Origin: Trichoplax adhaerens | Lineage: Eukaryota > Placozoa > Uniplacotomia > Trichoplacea > Trichoplacidae | NCBI RefSeq assembly: GCF_000150275.1 | Contig: NW_002060943.1 | Span: forward strand, 1,546,628-1,610,627 | Direction: 5' to 3' | DNA: 64,000 nucleotides | In this document: piece after piece, positions 1-11,552 of the stretch | How the letters are laid out: each line of letters begins with the position of its first letter | Numbering within the stretch: the first letter of the stretch is position 1 | Program-made: the position numbers and the translations under genes | The notes under the pieces: model-generated | Told to the model about the DNA's origin: nothing | Database searches by the model: none | The model's input: only the letters and a program-made list of their open reading frames with translations

Positions 1-38
1 TCCGGACCCCGGTCTGCAGAAAACGGTACGCTCAAGGA

Positions 39-88
39 TACAGTGTACAGTACTGTACGTAGTGTACTGTACACTGTACAGTACACTG
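39..88. promoter_or_regulatory. TACTGTAC/GTACAGTA palindrome cluster upstream of the PROSER3-like gene
   Basis: Overlapping copies of TACAGTA, TACTGTA and GTGTAC fill about 50 bases and form nested palindromes. The cluster lies about 550 bases before the start codon at 635. The same motif recurs before NDUFS2 (13879-13927) and profilin 1 (34861-35290). A promoter-proximal role is inferred from position only. Confidence 0.4.
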
Positions 89-109
89 AGTAATAGTAGC
101 TCCAAAATA

Positions 110-418
110 CCCTCTTTAGACGGACAGACATCTGGCCTCATTTCCTTCACAAATTGTTCTAAACACTGCGTTATGACTGTGCTGTACTTTAGTATGCTAA
201 CAGTCGATTGTGAATGAAGTGATTTTTTGCTAATGAAGTCATATTTCATTGCCTTCCATTACCTATTGCTAATCTCTGCTTGCAAGCAGTAACTTCAGAT
301 CGTCAATGTTATTTCAAATTAATACGAGTGATTTAGAAAACAGACACGGAAAATCGATACTGAGCAACTCTTTTTCCACATTTCACTCTAATCAGATTTG
401 AAAAAGTCCGTCCATCCG
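110..418. repeat. Dispersed repeat block, copy 1 (shared with 13987-14277)
   Basis: About 309 bases align in order with the block upstream of NDUFS2. Both begin CCCTCTT followed by GACGGACAGAC and share TTATGAC, CTTTAGTATG, TATTACCT(A/G)(C/T)TGCTAAT, TTGCAAGC, AGATCGTC and GAAAACAGAC. Both end near AAAAGTCCGTC. The ends carry a short inverted match (GACGGAC and GTCCGTC), so a small non-autonomous element is possible. Alternatively this is a duplicated promoter module, since each copy lies within about 220 bases of a gene start and follows a TACTGTAC cluster. Confidence 0.65.
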
Positions 419-634
419 AGGAGAGCACCTAGTCCATTTGAGTAGTCCAAGTGTACTGGGTACTCTTCTCGGACGGACGGTCGTACACACTCCATTCGTG
501 GCGGGCTTCAACACACACTTACGTCACCTTCCAATGATTACCATGGCAAACGAGTTCGTTTTGAAAGTGGAAATGAATTGGAAATAATGTCCAACAACAT
601 CTCGGCGTAAGATAGAAGCAACAGTAAAACATTG

Positions 635-3600
635 ATGGCTTTGAGGACTATCAACAGCAATAAGGATTGGTGAGTGAAGAAATGATGAATTCACAGTACT
701 GCATGAGTGTATAGAGCAACGTACTAGCTACATGTACAATTGTACAGCCATGATATAGGATAGTCAATTGTAGATGTTCAATGCTTGAGCATGATGGAAA
801 GGTAGATTTTAGGCGAATTACCACTCAATAGACTGCATGAAGTTGTTCTTATTAAGTAGTCCCTCATTATGACTGTAATAGCGACCGACAGTGATAATAT
901 GCTGCTAACGTGTACTCTTATTTTGGATACTTTTGTAGTGTATTTAGCACAGATGATCCATTTGCTGAAGAGGAACAACAATCTCGGCCTTTTTATTATC
1001 CTACTCCTGAGAAATACTTTGATCCAGAACAACGACGTCAGGTTCATTCCACTCTACATAAATGATGATCATCCGCTCAATTTATTTTCATGCCATCATA
1101 TGCAGTCAATTGAATATGGACTGATCAAATGACCCCGCCATTCGGACATAATTTATTGTATTGCAAAGTGCTATACTAATACTCTATACTACGCTTTGTA
1201 GTAAGCTTCAATGGCTACTCACATCATTGCATCGGTTCTATACCTTCTTAGTACGCTGACAATATCAATTCGTTATTTTGACTTATTTGAAACCTCCTTT
1301 GCCCTCTGTATTTCTGTATTTTTTGTATTAACATACTATATCAATTTTACTGTGCATCATTTTGTCGATATTAGCTCATGATCTCAAAGATAGAATATCG
1401 TCTCAAATCCGTACCAAATTTACTGTTTCGATCAAACTCCTTGATTAAAATTCATGCCAATACAATAGTAGTAATAAACGACGTATAGTATTTCCTACGG
1501 AATAACATGGCGAAATACTGTATGCGTTTCACAACCTAGAGGAAGTAATTAAAGCCTCCTGTAAAGGTCCACACTAGAATTTGCCAGTTAATTTCACGCT
1601 GAAGTTGATGCAATATTCCCAAATTAATTAATTAACATTTCCGCCTGAAACATTGCTTAAACTGATACTTTTGGATTGATTGTAGCCTAATAGTGTAGTG
1701 CCACTAGCCAGTATCCAATTTGTAAGGATCATAAATGCAGTTCTGTTTATGCAAAAGGATATGATAACAGTTAAATACAATAACTTCTTTGTTATTACCA
1801 TTGCATATTAAAATCTATTTCAATATGTTCTTGTGGTAATACGGTCGATGATTGTAATGACAAACCTACTTCATGACTGATTAGATATCGATAAAACCTC
1901 GACGGCTGGATAAGGAAGAGGAAAACTTGGAGCTCATCTCGAAGGCATTTATCGATCGTTCTCACGATTTGAAACCTATAGCAAATCAACAAGAATCATT
2001 ATATGATGAAGAAACTTGGCCAACTACCAGCAGTGATCAGTCTATGGCAATGTCCACCCCAGAATCAACCTCAAATCAGCGACGCAGTAATGTCGCAAAA
2101 ACTGCTGACAACAGCAATGGCAATAAGGATTTTACATCAGCACAGTTAACTAGTCTCAACCGTAGCCTTAATGAACACAAATCGATCCCCTCAAGAGACC
2201 AAATCAATAACAATCAAACCAAATCTGATAAAACTACAATTTCTTGGTTAGCGAAATGATATAATGTATACTATATTTATATCTTAATTGCCACATGCAA
2301 ACTATTACGTCTTTAGTTAGTAGCTGGCCTATGAGATTCTTAGAGTAAGAGATAGGGATCCAAATTCTGGAATCAGTGAAATCTTTTATCACTTACTCAG
2401 TAACGTGGTTAAATATTGCAGGTATATAGATAGATTTCGACAATCAAAACCAACTCCAAGGGATGAACGAAATCTTTCTACTGAAACATCTGACTTCTGG
2501 TGGAAAGACAACGACAACAAGACAGAAATCACTAAAAGCCTGCAAGGTATCCATTATGAACGTGAGGCAATGAAAGAACACACTTCCAATGCCGATGGAA
2601 AGACAGTAATTTGATACATATTTATATTTTTGGTTATAATTAAACTCTGTTCAAATGCTTATGATACAGTGTATTCATATTTTCAATAGAGTGATAGCGG
2701 TAACACAGCAACTAGCCACGATGAAAGAAAATTAGATCCATTGAATGACATACACCAACGAGCCAATTTACTAATCAGTGAAAGGTATCGCTATCTCATT
2801 ACGTAATAGTAGCAATCCTGTAGAGCCATTAGATTTATATGCCTTTACGTAAAAAGTTAAAAACGATTTATCTTTATGGTCAACGCAGTGCCAGATCCTG
2901 ACAATGCTATTGCCTTCTTAGCTCATGTTATTACATTTTATTTTTAAACTCTCCAGCCAAAGCGTATTATCAGAATCCAGTTTGATGCCTCGTGTAAGCA
3001 CCGACGGATTCTCGTCTGACCTGTCCGATCGAAAAAGCGATCGTTATGTCTTAACAAGCGATAGTAAAACCATCTCCAAGCAAACCTCTAGAAGTCCTCC
3101 TCTAAGAGTAATAAAAAATTTCGATACTACCACTCAAAATATTAAAAACAATTGTCCAGAAGAAATTAGTCATGCTCATAGTAACGATGACCTATTATAT
3201 CAGTGGCGGATAGCACGAAAGATGGAGTTAGCTAGATTATCGAGGGCCAGATCAGGTTGGTATTCAAATCTCAATTGGATAAGTATTAAATAAGTAAATG
3301 GACAAAATGTCATGCATGTATGTAGTTTAAAGGTGCACGTTTCCGTTTTAGGGTACCTGAAAACTAAATCACAATTTATTCCACGTGTGGCTAGCAATCT
3401 GCATAGTTCAGAAATTAATTACTCAAATACGATTAGCAATACTAAATATCGATTGAAGGATGCTGCTGTACAAACTGTTCATAATTTTGACGCTAAGATG
3501 GTAGCGAAGACCATTTCCTTCGACGTTTATACCCAAACTAATGCTCACTTGGAACAGATTACTGGTGATAGACTCGTGGCTACCAATAAAACGGAAAATA

Positions 3601-4172
3601 GCACAAAGACATTAGTAAATCAATCCCTAATTACAAGCAGTGTACACACAGTTGGTGAAAAGGAAGAAAGCTTATTGAAGCACAATAATTCTGAAATTAC
3701 CTCAGATAAAGCCGTAAATGCTGATCTTTTGGTATCGGATTGCAACAACTATGAAAAGAACGTTAACATGAGTTTAGGAGATGTGAACGATATCGCTAAA
3801 GAAAGCGCTAGTGTACAAAAGAATTTATCCAAAGGAAGTTCTGACCATAATATTGTGCCGCAAGAAAAAAACGATATGAAAGAGCCTGAAGACTACAATG
3901 TTGACTTGGATTCCATATCTAGCGACGAGGAATATCAAGATGAAATTTTACAAATTCTAGAAGCTAAAGCGAGTCAATGTCGTCAACAGTTGGCGTTAGT
4001 ATATTTAGTCCAATGACTCTTTCATGCATAGCTGAGCATATGCATTTGCGACATTGCGTACAGTCGTGCTGCGAATATTACTAAAGCGAATTGTATTTGC
4101 TTTACTTTTCTTTATAGATGGGTCGATACTTTATTGGAAGAACTTAAAGAGGAAAGGCAATTTCAAGACTAA
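635..4172 (+). CDS. PROSER3: PROSER3-like protein (proline and serine-rich protein 3 family), 8 exons
   Basis: Exons 635-669, 939-1041, 1885-2246, 2422-2605, 2690-2784, 2957-3255, 3352-3994 and 4118-4172 join in phase at GT-AG sites into 591 codons plus stop. Residues 168-194 carry YIDRFRQ, then PRDER and DFWW. A Ser/Thr-rich stretch follows. DDLLYQWRIARKMELAR lies at 337-353 and the C-terminus (about 572-591) is a short charged helix with WVDTLLEEL. These blocks, in this order, match what I recall of vertebrate PROSER3 (C19orf55), including the N-terminal DDPF region. The protein is otherwise low-complexity and polar, with no signal peptide or membrane segment. The function of the family is poorly known. 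Exons 1 and 2 are the least certain; exon 2 has an alternative in-frame acceptor at 948. Many exon-flanking stops rule out single-ORF alternatives. Confidence 0.75.
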
Positions 4173-7100
4173 CGAATGAATTGAAAGAATTTTAAAACCG
4201 TTGAGTTATTAATAATACAGTATATTTATACTTCCTTTATGTATATAAGACTATACTTCAAGGATATAGGCAAATGTAACGTAAAAATTTAAAAGTTACA
4301 TGATCGAAAATGATGGCAATATTCAGAAGGAACCGCATGGATCGCTTATCGAAATCATCCTTTGTATTATATAGCTTTAGATCCGCTTTTAACTACTTTA
4401 TTGTCAATCGAATTTCGGAAAGAAATGATCGCGATTCAAAAGGGCATAATGTAAAAATTAAATAATTATTTTGTTTTATAACTTCATATTCGTAACGACT
4501 GTAACCTAGGCAGGGTAGAACATGTAAATTAAAATTATGGTTACAATTAACATGGACTATAGCTCATGGAGGTATAACACGGTGTTGATGTAGATAATAG
4601 ACTTTTTATATATTGACATGCTTTATAGCAACTTTAGAAATAAAATTCAATCTTGATCGATTTGATCCAACTTTAGCTTTCGATAGCCTTTAAAGAAATG
4701 TTACGATAGCGGTATATTGTTAATACGTTCCTTGCTAAGTAAATATTCGATTGATAGTGTTGATTTTCAGAATAGGAAAGATATGTTTTATCTTGGCGTA
4801 TGCTATTCTGTCTATTACTTTATTTCTCACGGCTACAAATTCGTTGTAAGTAAGGAACAATCTAATTTTATATCTCTCTAAAATACGGAAGATACAGCTA
4901 GGCGCTACAATAGAAATGTCAGTCAACGGAGAAAGTGTCGAATGCAATAGAGTACAATATCATTAAAACAATACTTTTATGGCGATGCAATATTTATTCC
5001 GGTGTACATTATCTATAACAACATGATCTGATAGTTAGTGTTCTACGCAGCATATTGATTTTACATAGTAAACCAATCATTACAATATTTCCACCCCTAG
5101 AGGTAAAGTTAAGAAACTTCTTGGTAAAATTGGTTTTCGTTAGCTATGATTACTGTATTTGGAGAAGGCTAAAATACTACAAGTATACGAGTATTAAAAA
5201 CTTACTAACTGTAAAACTACTCATATTGCGATTGTTAATCTACCAACATAATACACAGTAGACTCTACGATAGCGATAACTTAGAATCTATTTTTGATTA
5301 GAAATGATAAGAGCAACCATTTTGGGCAATGTTTAAGAAATGAATTACGTTATATAATTTTAGCTTTGCAATTTGCTGATAAAGTGAAAAGAAAGTCCAG
5401 CAATTCACATAGCCTCCTAACCGATCATTTTGCAAAATTATAATACCCCAGATATTAAATACGTATGAATTGAAATTGTAATTGATTACTTCGGGAGTTT
5501 TTTATGCTAATTACTTTAATGCATTAGCTAATAAATCTGAATACAACATTGATTAATTTATAGGTAATAATTAAGATACCATCTGACATTTTATAATAAT
5601 GATTCTATGTCGTATCACTACAACCCTTCTTTTGATGGGCAAGGTCTATTTCTATATAAACGTTGATAAAAGTAAAATTATGTATCAACATTACTATTCA
5701 GGCATTAATGGAGAAATTAAGGGTTTCCGCCTATGACGTTTCTTTTATTAAAAGGATCAAAGCGCTATTCCATTCCTTCATGCGAGACTAAATGGTTTTG
5801 CATGCTAGCTTTAGTATTTCACCTGTGATCACAACAATGTTATATATATAATAAGTTCTGTTAATTATAACCTTTAACTTGTAATCAATATAATTAATTG
5901 ATTATGACAATATAAATAATAAGATTTTTTTTCTTAAAAAAATTGGGACATCAGATGCATTTAAATGGATTGAAAAATTCATCTTCACCCTTGCATCTGT
6001 GCTGCCTATCTTGCTTGGTTAATTTTACATATCCCACTTTATAGAGTGTGCTACTGGATACCAATCGAAAAATATTACGCTAAAAAATTTATATTTTTTA
6101 ATATAGAACTTTTTTGAGTAGTTCTTATCGATGATAGCTAAAGTTATGACTATCTAAAGGATCTGTCTGCCCATCCTAGTATTCTTACAATCGTTTTCAT
6201 TTCAATTCAGTAGTATACACGTAAAAATGACGTAAATTATCGTTCATATAATTGAAAACGCAATTATATTCCGACTACTTGCTAGAATTACACTTTTGGA
6301 GGCAAGCAATCAGTTAGAGAAAACATAGCCATTAATTTTTTCTTTAATTTTAACAGAGTTTAAGCTATCGGCTACCTGGGGACTAACCACCAATCTTGAC
6401 CAATTAATGATAAATTACGGACACTATCAGGTAAAGAAATATAGAATAATTACTATTGAGCTAAATTCAAAAGACATAAGACATCGAAGCCTTCTATTGA
6501 AAAATTATTTGTAAGTCTGCTTAACTGAGAGTAATCATATCTAGCTAGTACATATATATGTAGCCACATCCATTTTATTTTCTATCGTCATGTTCAATGC
6601 AGTCTGTTTTAATATTTTATTCCAGTAACGATACATTTTACTTCAGTTTTAATCTGGATTTTGATGCTTTCTGATTATTTTTAGCTTTCTATCAGAACTC
6701 CTAGGTTGATTCATAATTGCCTTTATTAATTACTGGAAATGAGGGTAATTCTTCAAGACGAATAAGCCTCAAACTTTTAACCTATATCCTGCTCTACATT
6801 GTTGTACAATTAATCTGCAGGATTTCTTCTTAAAAGTAACATCTGTCAGTTTTTAAAGACGCTCCTAATAAATATAGTAAAAAATTTCCAATTTTTTATT
6901 TCAATACATTTCAATTCCAATACAAATTTCCGCGGTATCACTTACTTTACCAAAAAACATTGGAATAGCAATCGATATTTCATTTTTACACTGTATGATT
7001 GTATATATTCTTCTTTATTTCTAATTTAATGATCACCTATCGTTCTTTCCTGTAATGAAGAAAGATCAAGATTACAATATATTCCTAGTTGTAATTAATC

Positions 7101-7314
7101 TGTAATAATACGCTAACATGAAAGTACCCATTAATTTTAAAAGAAATGATGCTTAGAGGATATACACCTGGTTACTAGCATCATTAAAAAAATAAATTTA
7201 ATTTAATAACAGTAATACTAGTATGAAAAATCATGCTACGATTTTACTTCAGTATTATATTATTGTAAATGTCAATTGAATATGCAATCCATCGTATTTT
7301 AAAGTTACCAAATC

Positions 7315-7646
7315 GTAAAGACTTATTAAATCTGCCTTTATTTAAATTTTTTTCTTTGATTATTTGAATACCAATTTTAATTTTAATTGAATGTTAGCAG
7401 CTGAAATACTAACCCATTTCTCTCTTAATTGTAAGCGTTCCTCCTAAATGAAGAAATACATCGAGTTACTACGAAAGTTCAACTTTTACACATGTCTAAG
7501 GCTTTTTTAGATCACAGAATNNNNNNNNNNNNNNNNNNNNNNNNNNNNNNNNNNNNNNNNNNNNNNNNNNGTAAGACTTATTAAATCTGCCTTTATTTAA
7601 TTTTTTCTTTGATTAGTTTAAATACCAATTTTAATTTTAATTGAAT
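7315..7646. repeat. Duplicated about 76 bp segment flanking an assembly gap
   Basis: The sequence starting GTAAGACTTATTAAATCTGC at 7571 just after the N run is nearly the same as 7315-7392 before it, at an offset of 256 bases. This is either a tandem duplication or an artefact of two haplotypes joined around the gap. Confidence 0.7.
7521..7570. other. Assembly gap of 50 N
   Basis: Run of undetermined bases; its exact length of 50 suggests a placeholder rather than a measured size. Confidence 0.95.
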
Positions 7647-10389
7647 AACTGCTTCCCACAGAGGTGTAAATCCACCCCTAACCTTCAATTTTCGAATAAA
7701 TTATTAAACTATGAAACTTCCTATAAATTTTTTGTCACTCCTGTGTTAATACTGTTTATGATTGATTCCATTTTTACTATATCTAATTCTAAGACCGATA
7801 CAATGCTAGTTAGAATTACCGGCAGATGTAACAGTCAGGATAATCATAACATAGAAATTATTTACTAGTAATTTTAAATATTCAAATAATATTAACGAAT
7901 TATTCACATGGTTCGATTTAACGTCAATAAATACGTGCTGCATTTTTAAGTAAATTGCCACCAAGACAGTCTGAAACACTTGAACACGTATCAAGCGGAA
8001 AAGACCACGTGCAAGCTAATTGATGGCAGCAAAATGATTATTCTAGGTTGATTACTAAAATTACAATGCCATATTTTGCCGTAAGTTAAAATCGCATGCT
8101 ACTAAACTACGAAACTAATTCGTACATTATAATATGTGTACATCATTTATTATCGATTGTTTTATTGGTTATAGTAAATTTAAAATGAAATGCAACATTT
8201 TTTTCATTTTTCGATTGATTCTTTCTAGTGCACTTGAGTAACTGCAGCATAAATATTATTATGATAATTTGCCAACGTCATGCAAGGAAGTAATTATTGT
8301 TATTATTAAATTATTGTGGTTATTTTACTTAGCATCTTCACTACCTGACGGTAGAAATAGATGGTCAACTGTTACCTGACGTCGGAAGTTGATTACTAAT
8401 AGACTGAATAGACAGTTGGCAATCATTAAATCAGTTCAGATCTCGAATTAATGACTAATATTTCGAATAATAACAATTACTGAAACAACGACGGTAGTTA
8501 TAACAACGCTATGAATGCAAACATAACATTAACTCATTGATCCTAATGATCAGGAAAGAGTTAATGAATCTGTCAGTAATCGCTTATAATTTAAAGCAAT
8601 CAAATTTAATGAAATGACAAGAATAAGAAGCAGGAAGTAGAGAAAGAATTAATTTACTTCATACTTAACTAACGATTTACTACGTAGATTTTCCCAATCG
8701 ATGCAATAAACGACCCAAATATGATTGCGTACATTTCGGGGTCAATTTTAGTTGTAGAGATTACTGTATATAAAAAAAGAGCAAAAAATTTGAAAATATA
8801 CACAGGAATATTTTAATGATTTCTACAAAAAAAATTAATCCCTGCTGCATGTAGTACTATATAGCTTGACAGTACTGAAATAATTATTAAATAATAACTT
8901 CCCTTTTTCTATTTTTATATACGGTGCAATTATAATCCCGACACACACTTACTACTTCCATAATTGTTATTTTTACATGTCAATAAATACCGATATTGAG
9001 AGATATCGGTGGGGTCACATTTTTTAATTTTAGTGCATAAACTAATGAAAGAACTATAGTTCAGAGAAAAGTAATCATTTCCTGCTATTTTTAACCTCTA
9101 TTAAATTTTGGTTTATACGCTTTGAATATCGTAATGGCTTGTAGAGTATCATTAAAATAGAAAGCATTGATCATCATCTGATAGAAAATTTCCATGATGA
9201 TAACGCTAATTCAACTATCATGCTTAGGATTTTATATTTCATTCCATTTCAGTAATTAGAAATTGTTATTTGCAAAAACAAGTTACGATAATTGATTAAC
9301 CTGCTTTGTTGATACAGAGAGCTAAGGTACTTCGTTATGATTTAGGACAATAGCAATTTTAATTTTTAATCTCTTTACTAGTTGTTATATTTGCGGATAT
9401 AATCATTAACAATACCAAAATTATTTTTATATATAGCCATTAACGGGATTAAAGGCATAATAGGTAAATAAAGTAGTGAACCTTGAAGGTTATTTCCCCA
9501 TAACCTTAACGATACGCTCGGGAATGTGTGCAATATTACTTTTAAATTTACATTATGCTAATTATTTTGCATTTCATATCAATTATAATTAATTACGTTC
9601 AATTATAATCCAATTACCTATGTCATGAAAAGAACTTCACTATGGTGATAATCCAAGAAATAACATTAAACTACGCGTACAAGTAAAAGCATTAATTAGA
9701 GTTTATTATTCTTTTATTGGTTTAGACGGCTTTATTTCTATATTTATTGTGCTTAACCGATATTATTATTATTCACTGCTTCATTTCTATAATAGTGTTA
9801 ACGTAAGAAAAAAAAGAAAGAAATTATTCTCTATGTAGTTATTGTATTTAAACTATATTAACAGTTGATTTACTCAAAAATTCCATTGAACTATTTTAAA
9901 GGATGGATTAAATTATTTGTCCAAGATATTGTACTATAAATTAATTACGTTTTCGAAAGTGCAAAACAATAGTTGCAAAAAGGTATAAGTACAGGTGCAT
10001 CCTAGCACTGAGTAATTATCAACACAACTTCTTGATCGCTTGACAACTTTGAACTACTTCGCTATCAATATTCTTACAAGGTTAGGAAAAAAATTGATTC
10101 TTATATATAGGCTTCGAATGCGTAGTATCTATTGTTGTTGCTTTCCAGTAAAATTGTAGAAAAGAAAGTTAAATTATCTTCTAAAAAATACCTACATTGA
10201 AGAGAAAATGAGCATGATTTTATGACTTAATATTGATAATTTTTTTTAACTTATTTAACAATTTAGACTAATTTTGCTGGTTTTAATTTTTCAATGGAAC
10301 AGTAACAATTTAAATTTATGTTGACATATCCACTTATTTAATAAGAAATTTTAAACTGTACACATTGCTATTGTTTTTAATTAGGCAAC

Positions 10390-11552
10390 ATGCATATGCT
10401 TCACAAAATTGCCCTTCTCGCTCTCATTTGCTCTATTATGGTCTTACAAGCACATTCTTCGTCCATGTATTACGTGATGGTATGTCAATATTTAACTTTT
10501 TTAGATAGGACGGGTTCAATATTTTGCATTTGTATTTACAACGTGATTAGAAGGAGATGCTGTTTTTTTGATCATTTATATTGTTAATTGGCTTCATTTT
10601 CCTCTGCAGAGAATCTGTTATTGGTAGTTACTATTTGATATACGAGAGTAGCAATGGTATAAATTCCTGTAAATTAGAATGATCATTGTATAGGTGCTAA
10701 TAAATTAATAGGTGAACCTTCAATTCAAGCTAGGATTAGAAAAGTGGTCATAGTATTCCTGTTTTATATTGTTTATTGGCTTTAGTTTCCTATACAAGAG
10801 CATCTATTGCTGATAGTTGCTATCAATGATATTCGGCAGCAGTAATGGTACAAATCCCCGTAAATTTAGAATTACTATTGTATAGGCATATTGAATGAAC
10901 AGTTTACCTACATTTTAGCTAAGATTGGACGAGTGGCCATAGTAATCCTATCTTATATTGTTCATTGATTTTATTTTCCTATAGAAGAGCATCTATTAGT
11001 AGTAGTTGCTATCAATACTATTCGACAGTTGTAATAGTACAAATCCATGTAAATTAGAATCATTATACTATAGGGCAACTTAAATTAATAGTTTCAATTC
11101 TAACTAGGATTGGATAAGTGGACATAGTACTGAACTCCTATTCAATGTTGTTCATCGACTACGTTTTACTTAACAAGAATATCAATTACTATTGATATTC
11201 TACAGTAATAATGCTTCAAATCCTTGCCAATAAGAATCATCATTGCTTAGTTTAATTAAATTCAGTAGTTTAAATTCGAATTAGGATTGGATAAGTGGCT
11301 ATAGCTCTCCTATTTTTTATTTATTGATTATTGATTATTTCATTTTCGATCACGTTTGGCTACTATGTCATTTATTAAAGTCTGTAATACTCAAATCAAT
11401 AATTTTAAAACGTCATTATTATTATATTATTCTAGAGGAGGGATAATTGCGCTATTGTCGGTGGACTTAATTGCAAAGATGATGTTGATTGCCAATTACA
11501 ATGTGGGTTATCCTTCTGTGACGTTGATCGATGTAGCAATCCACCACTTTAA
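10390..11552 (+). CDS. Small secreted six-cysteine peptide precursor, 2 exons
   Basis: Exon 1 (10390-10479) encodes 30 residues: a short N-region, the hydrophobic stretch IALLALICSIMVL and a probable signal-peptidase site after LQA. It ends at a consensus donor (G|GTATGT). Exon 2 (11436-11552) follows a TATTCTAG acceptor in the same phase and encodes RRDN and then six cysteines at 35, 43, 49, 53, 58 and 63, spaced 7-5-3-4-4, ending SNPPL and stop. The product is 68 residues. The pattern suggests a disulfide-stabilised extracellular peptide (signalling, defence or other). I do not recognise the family, and the spacing does not fit the CS-alpha-beta pattern. The 956-base intron contains a degenerate tandem repeat, so a further exon between the two cannot be excluded. 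The larger ORF over exon 2 in another frame (11356-11634) has no such signature. Confidence 0.55.
10535..11330. repeat. Degenerate tandem repeat of about 180-190 bp in the intron of the cysteine-rich peptide gene
   Basis: Four clear units and one diverged leading unit share the blocks AGGATTGGATAAGTGG, TTATATTGTTCATTG, AAGAGCATCTATT, GTTGCTATCAAT, GTACAAATCC and GTAAATTAGAAT. The AGGATT anchors fall at 10732, 10921, 11106 and 11283. Each unit carries stops in all frames. The first unit has a good acceptor-like CCTCTGCAG, so the units may be relics of a duplicated exon, but this is not shown. Confidence 0.7.

Larger units (their letters stand above)
4173..10389. other. AT-rich intergenic stretch without recognisable genes
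   Basis: Only short unrelated ORFs (up to about 75 codons) are seen on either strand, none with acceptable splice context or family resemblance. An AATAAA at 4639 could serve the upstream gene. The stretch holds an assembly gap at 7521-7570 with a repeated flank. Small, highly split genes could be missed here. Confidence 0.5.
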
